From assembly GCF_011801125.1 (NCBI RefSeq), contig NZ_CP046171.1:5890001-5954000 (forward strand): a stretch of 64,000 nt of DNA, given 5' to 3'. The first letter of the stretch is position 1, and the number at the start of each line of letters is the position of its first letter. The notes beneath the pieces were generated by a model, which worked only from the letters and a program-made list of their open reading frames with translations, had not been told where the DNA came from and did not search any database. Origin of the DNA: Nocardia brasiliensis (GTDB lineage: Bacteria > Actinomycetota > Actinomycetes > Mycobacteriales > Mycobacteriaceae). Position numbers and translations under genes: made by a program. Below are positions 16,610-25,357 of the stretch, in pieces.

Positions 16610-16650
16610 CAAATCTCCTACACCTCTCGCACGGGCGCAGGCCCGCACCA

Positions 16651-16695
16651 AATCTTGACAGTGGAAAGATTAGGTCGATCCCGCAAACTTGTCAA
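16651..16695 (-). promoter_or_regulatory. doxX promoter with overlapping TetR operator candidate
   Basis: On the minus strand a perfect -35 TTGACA (complement of 16690-16695) and a -10 TAATCT (complement of 16667-16672) are exactly 17 bases apart and point to doxX. Overlapping the -10 is an imperfect palindrome 16651-16671 with arms AATCTTGACA and its near complement, the size expected of a TetR operator. The divergent TetR regulator is the obvious candidate ligand. Confidence 0.6.
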
Positions 16696-16723
16696 TGACT
16701 AGATTCTCGGGCACCATCGAACC

Positions 16724-17290
16724 ATGGCGAAAACCGGCTACCACCACGGCGATCTGCGGGCCACCATCCTGACCGCGGCCGCCGCACAGATCGCGAGCGA
16801 CGGCGTCGACGCGGTATCGCTGCGCGCACTGGCCCGCCGGGCCGGGGTCTCGCACGCCGCGCCCGCGCATCACTTCGGTGACCGCGCGGGGGTGCTGACC
16901 GCGCTGGCCGTCGAGGGCTTCGAATTGCTCGCCACCGCACTGGAAGCCGCGGGTCCGGACTTTCGCGAGGTCGCCGTCGCCTACATCCGCTTCGCGCGCG
17001 AGCACCCCGGCCACTTCGACGTGATGTTCCGCCACACCCTGTTACGCGGCGACGACCCGCGCCTGGACGAGGCACGACTGCGCGCGGCCGCGGCGCTGCG
17101 GGCCGGTGGCGTGAGCATCCATCCGGGCAACGTCGACCAGCAGCAGGCGACCCAGCTCGCGGCCTGGTCCCTGGTGCACGGCTTCGCCTCGCTGTGGCGG
17201 GAAGGGGCGCTGGACAATTCGAGCCTGGCCGCCGGTGCCGACCCCGAGACGCTGGCCCGCCGGATGCTGGCCACCGTGCGCTTCGACTGA
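16724..17290 (+). CDS. TetR-family regulator, WHG-domain type
   Basis: A 188-residue repressor. The N-terminal HTH is clear (VSLRALARRAGVSHAAPAHHFGDRAGVL) in two pieces, and the C-terminal domain has the layout of TetR proteins with a WHG motif, here WSLVHGFASLW. The start KTGYHHGDLRATIL is characteristic of this subgroup. It is transcribed away from doxX, and the shared intergenic region contains the operator candidate, so it most likely controls doxX and itself. Inducer unknown. Confidence 0.87.
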   Translation: MAKTGYHHGDLRATILTAAAAQIASDGVDAVSLRALARRAGVSHAAPAHHFGDRAGVLTALAVEGFELLATALEAAGPDFREVAVAYIRFAREHPGHFDVMFRHTLLRGDDPRLDEARLRAAAALRAGGVSIHPGNVDQQQATQLAAWSLVHGFASLWREGALDNSSLAAGADPETLARRMLATVRFD

Positions 17291-17417
17291 CCGGCAAACA
17301 TCCCGGCGCGACAGCAAATCCCGGACAACGTGAACAACCACCGCGCCCGTACGGCACAGTGGGGCACCAGGATTGCGGAAAGGAGCTGGCGCCACACCGG
17401 TGGCCGCCGTCGACACG

Positions 17418-17771
17418 ATGGACATCCATGCTTATCCGACCGAGTGCACCACCCCGGTGACCCCCGCCGAGGCAGAGCGACTCGCCGAGCGCTACCTGGC
17501 CTTCGACGAGGACACCGGGCCCGGTATCGCCAACCGGATCACCGAGTTCGACAGCTGTTTCGTCGTCGTCGCCGTCTTCGCGCCCCCGGCGCCCACCGAA
17601 TCCGACACCGCGCCGAGCCCGCTGCCCATCGGCGGCACCGTGAGCACCATCGACAAGGCGTCCGGCGCCATCACCCTCTGGCCGACCTACCCGGTCGACG
17701 TGGTCGCCGGGCACCACGCCACCGCGGTCCACAACGGCACGCTCATCATCGAGGACACCTGGCCGAGCTGA
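17418..17771 (+). CDS. Hypothetical protein, YrhB/Imm35-like
   Basis: A 117-residue soluble protein that I cannot name firmly. The pattern resembles the YrhB/immunity-protein-35 family: an N-terminal helix VTPAEAERLAERYLA, then a strand-rich part with FDSCFVVVAVFA and a glycine-led PIGGTVSTIDKASGAITLWPT. Some relatives neutralise toxins, but no toxin gene is nearby. ATG 17418 is used; GTG 17400 is also possible. AGGAG lies too far upstream of either to decide. Confidence 0.5.
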   Translation: MDIHAYPTECTTPVTPAEAERLAERYLAFDEDTGPGIANRITEFDSCFVVVAVFAPPAPTESDTAPSPLPIGGTVSTIDKASGAITLWPTYPVDVVAGHHATAVHNGTLIIEDTWPS

Positions 17772-17884
17772 TCGGCGCGATGCCCCGAGCCGGGCGCTGT
17801 CGCGGCGCGGGAGTGCCGCGGCCTCATCCGTAAGGGTGAGGCGCGGATCAATCCGGAGGGTGAGGCGGCGCGGTCCGGTGCCGG

Positions 17885-19048
17885 GTGACACTGACCGCTG
17901 TGCACAGCAACGCGAGGGCCGCTGTCGTGCGGACGACGCGGCGGATGGTCGGGCGGATCGATCGGTTGCCGCCCGGCGTGGCCGATTTCGTCCTGACCGC
18001 AGTGGTCACCGGGGCGAGTGTCGGACCGGCCGTGCTGGCGGGCCTGCCCTGGTGGATCGTCGCGCTCGCGGCCGTGGCCTCCGTTCCGGTGTGGTGGCGC
18101 CGCCGCGCGCCCGTCACGACCTTTCTCGTCGTCGGCCCGGCGATCACGCTGCTCGCCTGCGCGCACGCGATGCCCGCGCTGCCCTACGGCACCATCGTCT
18201 GCGCCTACACGATCGCCGCCTACAGTCCGCCGCGCCGAAGGCACGCCGCCCTCGTGGCCGGCGCGGCAGGCATCCTCCTGTCGCTGATCATCCCCAACGA
18301 GAGCCCGGACTCCTACGCCTACGCGGCCATGTCCTTCCTCACCGCGTGGACGCTCGGCACCGGGGTGCGGGCGCGCCGGGACCGAATCGAGATGCTCGAG
18401 GAGCGCGCACGCAGGCTGGCGGAGGAACGCGGCGCGGCGTTGGATCGGGAACGCCTGCGCATCGCGCGGGACCTGCACGACATCATCACCCACTCGGTGG
18501 GCGCGATGATCGTGCAGGCCGAGACCGGTCCCCTGTTCACCGGCGCCGACCCGGCGCGCGCGGACGCGGTCTTCGCCGAGATCGCCGAAACCGGTCGCGG
18601 TGCGGTACAACAGCTTCGGCGCTCGCTCGGCACGCTGCGCGGCGAATCCGCCGACCCACCCCATCAACCCGGCATCGAGGCGATCGCCGACCTGGTCGCC
18701 CGGTCCGAGCGCACCGGGCTCAGCACCGAGTGGGAAGAACAAGGCCCGCGCAGGCCGGTGTCCGAGGAGATCGGGGTCACCGCGTACCGGGTGGTGCAGG
18801 AGGCGCTGACCAACGCGGCCAAGCACGCGCGCGCCTGCCAGGTCCGGGTGCTGCTGCGCTGGTCGGATCACGCACTCACCGTGCGGGTTTCGGACAACGG
18901 CACCGGTCCCGCCGCGCCGACGCGAGCCGGTTACGGACTACTCGGCATGCGCGAGCGGGTCACCGGCTCCGGCGGTACGTTGCGGCACGGCCGCGACCGG
19001 GACGGCTTCACCGTCGCCGCCGAACTTCCCCTAGGACAACGGAGTTGA
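17885..19048 (+). CDS. Two-component sensor histidine kinase, NarL/DesK type
   Basis: A 387-residue kinase with an N-terminal block of about four or five membrane helices (residues 30-160), a coiled segment, the HisKA_3 dimerisation domain with phospho-acceptor histidine in RDLHDIITHSVGAM, and a HATPase domain with EALTNAAKHARA, VSDNGTGP and GYGLLGMRERV. There is no extracytoplasmic sensor loop of any size, so it probably senses the membrane itself. GTG 17885 start. Its stop overlaps TTG 19045 of the regulator frame, so kinase and regulator are coupled. Confidence 0.92.
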   Translation: MTLTAVHSNARAAVVRTTRRMVGRIDRLPPGVADFVLTAVVTGASVGPAVLAGLPWWIVALAAVASVPVWWRRRAPVTTFLVVGPAITLLACAHAMPALPYGTIVCAYTIAAYSPPRRRHAALVAGAAGILLSLIIPNESPDSYAYAAMSFLTAWTLGTGVRARRDRIEMLEERARRLAEERGAALDRERLRIARDLHDIITHSVGAMIVQAETGPLFTGADPARADAVFAEIAETGRGAVQQLRRSLGTLRGESADPPHQPGIEAIADLVARSERTGLSTEWEEQGPRRPVSEEIGVTAYRVVQEALTNAAKHARACQVRVLLRWSDHALTVRVSDNGTGPAAPTRAGYGLLGMRERVTGSGGTLRHGRDRDGFTVAAELPLGQRS

Positions 19049-19050
19049 GC

Positions 19051-19722
19051 GTGCGCGTACTGGTGGTCGACGACCAGGACCTGTTCCGCGCGGCGTTCGG
19101 CCTGATCCTCGCCGCGGCCCCGGACATCACCGTCGTCGGCGAGGCGGCCGACGGACTGGAGGCGGTCGACAAGGCGCGCACGCTCGCCCCCGACGTGGTC
19201 GTCATGGACGTGCGCATGCCGCGACTCGACGGCGTCACCGCCACCAGGCGCATCCGTACCGAAACCACAGCGAAAGTGTTGGTGCTCACCATGTTCGATC
19301 TCGACGAGTTTGTCTACGACGCCCTCCAGGCAGGCGCAGGTGGATTCCTGCTGAAGGACCTGCGCCGCGAGGAACTGGTCGACGCGGTCCGGGTCGTGCA
19401 CGCCGGCGAGGCGCTGCTCGCACCCAGCGTGACCCGCCGCCTGATCGCCGAGTTGAGCCGGCGTGGCAGTCCGCGTCCCGAGCTGGCGCGCCGTCTCGAC
19501 GAGTTGACCGAGCGCGAACGGGACACGTTGCGCGAGCTCGCGCGTGGTCTGTCGAACGCGGAATTGGCCGCGACACTGACCGTCAGCGAGCACACGGTGA
19601 AGACACACATCAGTTCGGTGCTGTCGAAGCTCGGCCTGCGCGATCGCGCGCAGGCGGTGGTGTTCGCCTACGAGGCCGGACTGGTGGTGCCGGGCGCTCG
19701 CCACTGCACGCCTCAGCCGTAG
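19051..19722 (+). CDS. Two-component response regulator, NarL/LuxR type
   Basis: A 223-residue regulator with an N-terminal receiver (VLVVDDQDLFRAAFG, phosphorylatable aspartate in VVMDVRMPRLDG, conserved Thr and Lys in LTMF and LLKD) and a C-terminal LuxR helix-turn-helix (LTERERDTLRELARGLSN, TVSEHTVKTHISSVLSKLGL). GTG 19051 has GGAG at 6 bases; TTG 19045, overlapping the kinase stop, is the alternative. Targets are unknown; the acyltransferase gene downstream is a candidate. Confidence 0.92.
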   Translation: MRVLVVDDQDLFRAAFGLILAAAPDITVVGEAADGLEAVDKARTLAPDVVVMDVRMPRLDGVTATRRIRTETTAKVLVLTMFDLDEFVYDALQAGAGGFLLKDLRREELVDAVRVVHAGEALLAPSVTRRLIAELSRRGSPRPELARRLDELTERERDTLRELARGLSNAELAATLTVSEHTVKTHISSVLSKLGLRDRAQAVVFAYEAGLVVPGARHCTPQP

Positions 19723-19787
19723 GAGCGAGTCGAGGACCGCTCCTATCGGCGATGTGCCCGCCCCCCTGGAGCTCGAATATCGAAGGG

Positions 19788-21281
19788 GTGAAACGCTTTT
19801 TCCTCGCCGCCGCGGCGCTCTCGACCTCGGCGCTGCTGTGGCATCTCGGCACCGGCCTGCGGCCGGCGCCGGTCCTGGCGATCCTCGCGCCGCTGCCGGT
19901 CCTGCTGCTCGTGCCTCGGGTTTCGGCCGCGACCGCATTTGTCGCCGGAGCACTGTCCTGGCTCGGCGTGGTGGCCCAGCTGTGGCCGTACTTCACCGCG
20001 ACGCTGGAACAGCCGGTATCCGCGACGGTGCTGCTGCTCGGCGGGACCACCGTGCTGTTCGGCGGCGCCGTCCTGCTGACCCGCGCACTGCTGCGCCGCG
20101 CCCGCCCCGGCTTCGCGGTGCTTGCCCTGCCCGCGGTGTGGGTCAGCGTGGAATTCCTGCTGGCGGTGGCGGGTCCGTTCGGCGCCTGGTGGAGCATCGC
20201 CTATAGCCAGGCCGCCCTGCTGCCATTGATCCAGACCGCCTCGCTCACCGGCGTATGGGGCATCACGTTCCTGATGCTGCTGATGCCATCCGCGGTCGCG
20301 GTCCTCTTCGCACCGGAACTCACTCGGGCGCAACGTCTTCGCCCGACCGCGGCGGCCGCGGCCGGGGTGGTGGTGCTGCTCGCGTTCGGCTGCTGGCGAC
20401 TGGCCGCCCCGGCCGAAAAGGGCACGGTCACCGTCGGATTGGTCGCGGTGGCACAGCCACCGGAGTATGTGCCGGTGGACTCCGCCGCAGGCCGCGATAT
20501 GGTCACTCGCGTCGTCCACGAGATCGAGCGGCTCGCCGATCGCGGCGCCGATGTCGTCGTGCTCCCCGAAAAGTCTTGGCGTGCCGAGGAAACCACGGTG
20601 GCGCTGCTCGCCGAGCCACTGACCGATGTGGCGCGGCGGCGCGGGATCCACGTGGTCGCCGGCCTGATCCTGCGCACCGGCGCCGCCAGCTACAACGCCG
20701 CTATCGAATTCCCGTCCGGCGTGCGGTATGCCAAACACTTCCTGATCCCCGGTCTGGAGGACGAACACGTGCCGGGCACGCAGTGGCGACAGGTGCCCGG
20801 CCTGCCGTGGGCCTTGGCGATCTGTTACGACCTCGATCATCCCGACCTGGTCCGCGAGAACCAACGCCAGGGGGCACGGTTACTGCTGGTGCCCGCGCTC
20901 GACTTCACCGACGACTACTGGCTGCACAGCCGGATGGCCGTGCTGCGCGGCGTCGAGTCCGGACTCGGCGTCGCTCGCGCGCCGCAGCTCGGCGAGTTGG
21001 TCGCCAGCGACAGTCGCGGCCGGGTGCACGCCGCGGCGCGCACCGGCCTCGACCACACCGGGACCGCTCTCGCCCGGATACCGCTGACCGAGGACGCCAC
21101 CGCCTACGCCCGGTTCGGCAACTGGTTCGGCTGGGTCTGTGTCGCCGCGGGTGCGGCCGTGCTCGTGGCGGCGATCCGACCTCGTCGGACGGGTCCGACG
21201 AGGGTCGCCCGGGAAACTGGCACGCGCCGCGAGACGGCAGTAGCCGTCGAACATAAACCCAACAATCAGAGACCGTTATAA
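19788..21281 (+). CDS. Apolipoprotein N-acyltransferase-like protein (Lnt family)
   Basis: About 497 residues: an N-terminal multi-helix membrane part (residues 1-215) and a periplasmic nitrilase-fold domain. The Lnt/nitrilase catalytic triad is present: Glu in VVLPEKSW, Lys in RYAKHFLIPG and Cys in AICYDLDHPD. Lnt puts the third acyl chain on lipoproteins. Mycobacterial Lnt is often joined to or beside a polyprenol-phosphate mannose synthase (Ppm1); none is here, so a different acyl acceptor is possible. GTG 19788 is preferred to ATG 19752, but neither has a good Shine-Dalgarno sequence. Confidence 0.75.
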   Translation: MKRFFLAAAALSTSALLWHLGTGLRPAPVLAILAPLPVLLLVPRVSAATAFVAGALSWLGVVAQLWPYFTATLEQPVSATVLLLGGTTVLFGGAVLLTRALLRRARPGFAVLALPAVWVSVEFLLAVAGPFGAWWSIAYSQAALLPLIQTASLTGVWGITFLMLLMPSAVAVLFAPELTRAQRLRPTAAAAAGVVVLLAFGCWRLAAPAEKGTVTVGLVAVAQPPEYVPVDSAAGRDMVTRVVHEIERLADRGADVVVLPEKSWRAEETTVALLAEPLTDVARRRGIHVVAGLILRTGAASYNAAIEFPSGVRYAKHFLIPGLEDEHVPGTQWRQVPGLPWALAICYDLDHPDLVRENQRQGARLLLVPALDFTDDYWLHSRMAVLRGVESGLGVARAPQLGELVASDSRGRVHAAARTGLDHTGTALARIPLTEDATAYARFGNWFGWVCVAAGAAVLVAAIRPRRTGPTRVARETGTRRETAVAVEHKPNNQRPL

Positions 21282-21360
21282 CTCTGTGACCATCTGCACA
21301 ATTTCCCTCTTCGTCGCAGGTCACACCCCTCACAGCGCGAATTCGCGCGCGGCACTGCCT

Positions 21361-21386
21361 GTTTGCGCTGATTGAAACCTGGGTAT
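21361..21386 (+). promoter_or_regulatory. SigF-type promoter upstream of the MHS transporter
   Basis: GTTT at 21361-21364 and GGGTAT at 21381-21386 are separated by exactly 16 bases, matching the actinobacterial SigF consensus GTTT-N15-17-GGGTAT. It sits about 90 bases before the transporter start. The window encodes a SigF homologue at 50847. Confidence 0.6.
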
Positions 21387-21474
21387 CGGTCTAATTCGTG
21401 CCCAGTCTCTGGTGTCAGGACCCGGAGGTTGGAAGCGAGGTCAACGTCCGCGCGCGGACCGGAGAGGATATGCA

Positions 21475-22848
21475 GTGACTGATCAAAAACCGGAGAGTTT
21501 TCCGTTACGGCGATCGGTCGCCGCGTCCGCGATGGGCAACGCCACCGAATGGTTCGACTACGGCGTCTACGCGGCCACCGCCACCTACCTCACCGACGCG
21601 TTCTTCCCCGGCGAACTCGGCACCCTCGGCACCATGCTCGGCTTCGCGGTCTCGTTCGTGCTGCGCCCGCTCGGCGGCATGGTGTGGGGTCCGCTCGGCG
21701 ACCGGATCGGCCGCAAGGCCGTACTGGCCACGACGATCCTGCTGATGGCCGCGGCCACCGGCGCCATCGGCCTGCTGCCCACGCACAGCAGCATCGGCGT
21801 GTTCGCCCCGATCCTGCTCATCAGCCTGCGGGTGGTGCAAGGCTTCTCGACCGGCGGCGAATACGGCGGCGCCGCGACCTATCTGGCCGAATGCGCCTCC
21901 GACAAGCGGCGCGGTTTCCTCGGCAGCTTCCTCGAATTCGGCACCCTGGCCGGCTTCGTCGGCGGCTCGGCGACCGTGCTCGCCTGCCAGCTCGCCATCG
22001 GTTCCGACGCGATGCACGACTGGGGCTGGCGCATTCCGTTCCTGCTGGCCGTCCCGCTCGGGCTGGTCGGCTGGTATCTGCGCTCGCGCCTGGACGAGAG
22101 CCCGGTGTTCACCGAGGTCGCCGAGCACAACGATGCCGAGCATCGGCCCGGCGGCCTGCACGGCCTGCGCGAACTGGTCACCACCTACCGGCGCGAACTG
22201 CTCACGCTGGGCGGGCTGGTCGTCGCACTCAACGTCGTCAACTACACGCTGCTCACCTACCAGCCGACCTACCTGCAGAAGACCATCGGCATCAGCGAAT
22301 CCGGCACGACCGCGATGATGCTGATCGGACAGACGGTCATGATGGTGACGCTGCCGTTCTTCGGCCGCCTGTCCGACCGCGTCGGCCGCCGCCCGATGTG
22401 GCTGTTCTCGCTGGTCGGCCTCGCGGTGCTGGCGCTGCCCATGTATTGGCTGATGGGCCAGGGCACCGCATGGGCGATCATCGGCTTCATCGTACTCGGC
22501 CTGCTGTACGTCCCACAGCTGTCGACGATCAGCTCGACCTTCCCCGCCATCTTCCCGACCCAGGTCCGTTACGCCGGTTTCGCGCTGGCCTACAACGTTT
22601 CCACCGCGGCCTTCGGCGGTACCGCACCGCTGGTCAACGAGGCCGCCATCGAGTCGACCGGTTGGTCGCTGTTCCCGGCCGCCTACATGATCGGGGCCAG
22701 CCTGATCGGCCTGGTCGCCTGGTGCTACCTGCGCGAAACCGCGGGCACCTCGCTGCGCGGTACCGAGGTGCCCGACGCGGGCGAGGACGACCCGACCGTG
22801 CTGCCCGCCGGACCCACCGGCCCAGCGGGAGCCGCCCTGGCGCCCTAG
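21475..22848 (+). CDS. MHS-family MFS transporter (ProP-like)
   Basis: A 457-residue, 12-helix symporter of the metabolite:H+ family. Signatures include [17 protein letters not shown] at the start, DRIGRKAVL in loop 2-3, and [17 protein letters not shown]. Members import proline/glycine betaine (ProP), shikimate, citrate or alpha-ketoglutarate; the substrate is not fixed by sequence. The SigF-type promoter in front suggests stress control, which would suit an osmoprotectant carrier. GTG 21475 has GGAGAGGA about 6 bases upstream. Confidence 0.85.
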   Translation: MTDQKPESFPLRRSVAASAMGNATEWFDYGVYAATATYLTDAFFPGELGTLGTMLGFAVSFVLRPLGGMVWGPLGDRIGRKAVLATTILLMAAATGAIGLLPTHSSIGVFAPILLISLRVVQGFSTGGEYGGAATYLAECASDKRRGFLGSFLEFGTLAGFVGGSATVLACQLAIGSDAMHDWGWRIPFLLAVPLGLVGWYLRSRLDESPVFTEVAEHNDAEHRPGGLHGLRELVTTYRRELLTLGGLVVALNVVNYTLLTYQPTYLQKTIGISESGTTAMMLIGQTVMMVTLPFFGRLSDRVGRRPMWLFSLVGLAVLALPMYWLMGQGTAWAIIGFIVLGLLYVPQLSTISSTFPAIFPTQVRYAGFALAYNVSTAAFGGTAPLVNEAAIESTGWSLFPAAYMIGASLIGLVAWCYLRETAGTSLRGTEVPDAGEDDPTVLPAGPTGPAGAALAP

Positions 22849-22871
22849 CGCATCCGGCGAACGGCGCCCGG

Positions 22872-22899
22872 CCTAGGCGATTCCCGAATATCGCCTAGG
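22872..22899. terminator. Hairpin after the MHS transporter gene
   Basis: A perfect 10-bp inverted repeat CCTAGGCGAT-N8-ATCGCCTAGG, 23 bases after the stop codon. The stem is moderate and lacks a T-tract, so it may be a terminator or a protein-binding palindrome. Confidence 0.5.
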
Positions 22900-23026
22900 T
22901 CATGCGTCGTTTCTCATGCTATTTCCGCAAAGGCGATTCCCCGTCGGCGGCGAATATTTGTTCGAATTCACCCGTCGCCGAAAAGCCGGTATTTCAGCGA
23001 ATTTCGAGAAAATCGGACTTGCCAGC

Positions 23027-23041
23027 GTCACCGGCGGTGAC
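23027..23041. promoter_or_regulatory. Palindrome upstream of the first leader-sharing gene
   Basis: GTCACCG-G-CGGTGAC is a perfect 7+1+7 palindrome about 25 bases upstream of the TAGCGT -10 candidate, a position suited to an activator or repressor. It is not repeated before the other two genes of the group. Confidence 0.35.
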
Positions 23042-23064
23042 GACATATTGCGAGCGACCCGCAC

Positions 23065-23125
23065 TAGCGTGAGGCGAGTTGGATATCGACACAGATGTAC
23101 CACTTCATCAGAGAAGGGGCTACAC
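23065..23125 (+). promoter_or_regulatory. Shared leader, copy A (promoter and 5' UTR)
   Basis: TAGCGT (23065-23070) is a -10 candidate. It is followed by ATGTACCACTTC (23095-23106) and GAGAAGGGGCTACAC (23111-23125), which runs straight into ATG 23126 and includes the ribosome binding site. The same two blocks precede the genes at 23831 and 24876. Confidence 0.7.
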
Positions 23126-23632
<507 letters not shown>

Positions 23633-23663
23633 GCCCACGAGCAAGTAGGCCCACGACCGGACC

Positions 23664-23702
23664 GCGGTGTCGCCGAGCTCAGCTCGGCGACACCGCCTTT
23701 TT
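23664..23702 (+). terminator. Classical T-tract terminator after the 23126 gene
   Basis: A 16-bp perfect inverted repeat (left arm begins GCGGTGTCGCCGAG; centre at 23680) followed at once by CTTTTT at 23697-23702. It is one of the few textbook Rho-independent terminators in the window, and it means the next gene needs its own promoter. Confidence 0.85.
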
Positions 23703-23767
23703 GCACCGATTCGGCGACTTTTCCGCGTTTCATACCGACCAGTTTTGCCCAGAGTGATCTGAGCCAC

Positions 23768-23830
23768 TATCGTGTTGAACGTTTGATCAGCAGTACGCAT
23801 GTACCACTTCGCTACGAGAAGGGGCTTTAC
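23768..23830 (+). promoter_or_regulatory. Shared leader, copy B (promoter and 5' UTR)
   Basis: TATCGT (23768-23773) is a -10 candidate, 25 bases before ATGTACCACTTC (23799-23810). GAGAAGGGGCTTTAC (23816-23830) then abuts ATG 23831. The frame opened by the upstream ATG encodes 11 residues and stops at a TGA overlapping the main start. Confidence 0.7.
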
Positions 23831-24520
23831 ATGAAACGCATGATCGGATCGGCGGCCGCCGCTGGTGTAGCCGTATCACTCCTCTTCACCGGCGTCGCCG
23901 CAGCCGACACACCCCCAACCGGAGGCACGCCCAACGGCGGCGGCACCCAAGCGCCCAGCCTGGGCATGCAGGGCGGCGCCCAGGCCGGACCCGGCGGCGC
24001 GGGCGCAGGCGGTGGCCTGCAGGGACCCGGCGGCGCAGGCGCACAAGGCAACACTCAAGTCGGACCCGGCGGCGCGGGCGCAGGCGGTGACGTACAGGTG
24101 CCCGGCGGCGCAGGCGCACAAGGCAACACCCAGGTCGGGCCCGGCGGCGCGGGCGCAGGCGGCGGCCTACAGGGACCCGGCGGCGCAGGCGCACAAGGCA
24201 ACACTCAAGTCGGACCCGGCGGCGCAGGCGCAGGCGGCGGCGTACAGGTGCCCGGCGGCGCAGGCGCACAAGGCAACACCCAGGTCGGACCCGGCGGCGC
24301 AGGCGCAGGCGGCGGCGTGCAGACTCCGGGCGGCAACTTCGGCGGCGACGGTCAGATCGGCCCGGACGGCCCGAAGGCAGAATTGGAGACTCCTTTCGGC
24401 AACTTCGCCGCGCCCGATATTCCAGGACTATCGGGCCCCGGCGACCTGCCGATACCCGGCGTCAGCGGCGGGGCTGCGCTGCCGAGCATGCCGGACCTGG
24501 GCCTGAAGCTGCCGTTCTGA
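23831..24520 (+). CDS. Secreted Gly/Ala-rich protein with 25-residue tandem repeats
   Basis: A 229-residue exported protein. A signal peptide (about 25 residues, ending VAAADT) precedes a Gly-rich head, four full copies and one partial copy of a 25-residue unit (GPGGAGAGGGLQ followed by a variant PGGAGAQGNTQV half), and a Pro-rich tail ending LGLKLPF. The repeat resembles collagen-like or PE_PGRS-like surface sequence in composition only. No function can be given. ATG 23831 lies behind GAGAAGGGG. Confidence 0.78.
   Translation: MKRMIGSAAAAGVAVSLLFTGVAAADTPPTGGTPNGGGTQAPSLGMQGGAQAGPGGAGAGGGLQGPGGAGAQGNTQVGPGGAGAGGDVQVPGGAGAQGNTQVGPGGAGAGGGLQGPGGAGAQGNTQVGPGGAGAGGGVQVPGGAGAQGNTQVGPGGAGAGGGVQTPGGNFGGDGQIGPDGPKAELETPFGNFAAPDIPGLSGPGDLPIPGVSGGAALPSMPDLGLKLPF
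23987..24332 (+). repeat. 75-bp tandem repeats within the Gly-rich gene
   Basis: Four direct repeats of exactly 75 bases run from 23987 to 24286, with a partial fifth to about 24332. Units 1 and 3 are closest, differing at a few third positions; units 2 and 4 share the valine variant. The alternation suggests duplication of a 150-bp double unit. Copy number may vary between strains. Confidence 0.9.
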
Positions 24521-24800
24521 CTTCGGCAGCCAGGTGTCCCATCTGGGCGGTGCGGACCGCCCGACGGTTCCGCTGACGGTCGCCATGCGGCTCGCCCGGT
24601 AGCCGCGCCCTTGTCGGCGATCAGGGGCACGGATCGATAGCGGACCGGAGTCGTTCGGCGTCGTCGCCGGGCTCATCGCTCGGTGACGACGCCGTACGAC
24701 GCACGTTCGGCAATGGCGCGAGAATGCCGACGGCCGCGCTTGTCACACACCGCGAAGGTGCAGCAAGACAGGTCTTTTTGCGCAATGTGCCGACCCGGTG
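24521..24800. other. Intergenic stretch between the second and third secreted-protein genes
   Basis: No convincing gene. It contains a hairpin at 24657-24693 (arms GGCGTCGTC and GACGACGCC with extra pairing inside) that may be the terminator of the 23831 gene although it lies 137 bases past the stop, and a lone T-run (24775-24779). Confidence 0.5.
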
Positions 24801-24875
24801 GCGAGTTGAGCGTTTGATGTTCGAGTACGCATGTACCACTTCGAGGCGAGACATCGAGACGAGAAGGGGCTACAC
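24801..24875 (+). promoter_or_regulatory. Shared leader, copy C (5' UTR)
   Basis: GCGAGTTGAGCGTTTGAT (24801-24818) closely matches copy B, followed by ATGTACCACTTC (24831-24842) and GAGAAGGGGCTACAC (24861-24875). Here an 18-base insertion separates the two blocks and puts the upstream ATG in frame with the main gene. No TANNNT box is seen at the position used in copies A and B. Confidence 0.65.
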
Positions 24876-25340
24876 ATGAAGCGCACGATCGGGATCGCGG
24901 CCGCCACCGGGCTGGCCGCGACACTCTTGACCGCGGGTATCGCCGCAGGCGCGCCCGACTCGGCCGCACCGGCCGCCCCCGCGCAGGCCGCACCCGCACA
25001 GACGGCACCGGCACCCGGCGCGACGCAAGCCGCACCAGGCGCGGCGACTCCGGCCGCACCGGGCGGCACGACACCCGCCGCCCCGGGCGGAACGGACACC
25101 CCCGGTGCGGCAACGCCGGGTGGCGACTCGAGCACCCTGGCATCCCCCAGCGGCACGGGGACGCAGAGCGACCAGAGCGCCAAACGCGACGCCATCCCGC
25201 AGGACAAGGGCCTGACCGGCAACCTGCGGGACTTCACCGACGCCATGTCCCAGCTGAACGAGTTGCTGAGGCCGCCCCAGCCGGCAGCACCCCCGGCGGA
25301 AGCCCCCGCGGCACCACAGCCCGACACCACCGCCCCCTGA
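24876..25340 (+). CDS. Secreted Ala/Pro-rich protein
   Basis: A 154-residue exported protein. The signal peptide (MKRTIGIAAATGLAATLL and on, cleavage near AAGAP) is closely related to that of the 23831 product. It is followed by about 60 residues of Ala/Pro/Gly repeats, a short structured-looking helix (GLTGNLRDFTDAMSQLNELL, residues about 112-131), and a Pro/Ala tail. An in-frame ATG at 24831 would add 15 residues before the signal peptide; ATG 24876 with GAGAAGGGG is preferred. Function unknown. Confidence 0.72.
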   Translation: MKRTIGIAAATGLAATLLTAGIAAGAPDSAAPAAPAQAAPAQTAPAPGATQAAPGAATPAAPGGTTPAAPGGTDTPGAATPGGDSSTLASPSGTGTQSDQSAKRDAIPQDKGLTGNLRDFTDAMSQLNELLRPPQPAAPPAEAPAAPQPDTTAP

Positions 25341-25357
25341 CCGCACGGGCACTGAAT

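Noticed and set aside
23095..23125. Conserved MYHF leader peptide
   Set aside because: The ATGTACCACTTC block is in a different frame relative to the gene in each of the three copies, so only the nucleotide sequence, not a peptide, is conserved.
23987..24332. Regular repeats resembling a CRISPR array
   Set aside because: The units are directly adjacent without unique spacers and encode an in-frame Gly/Ala repeat after a signal peptide.
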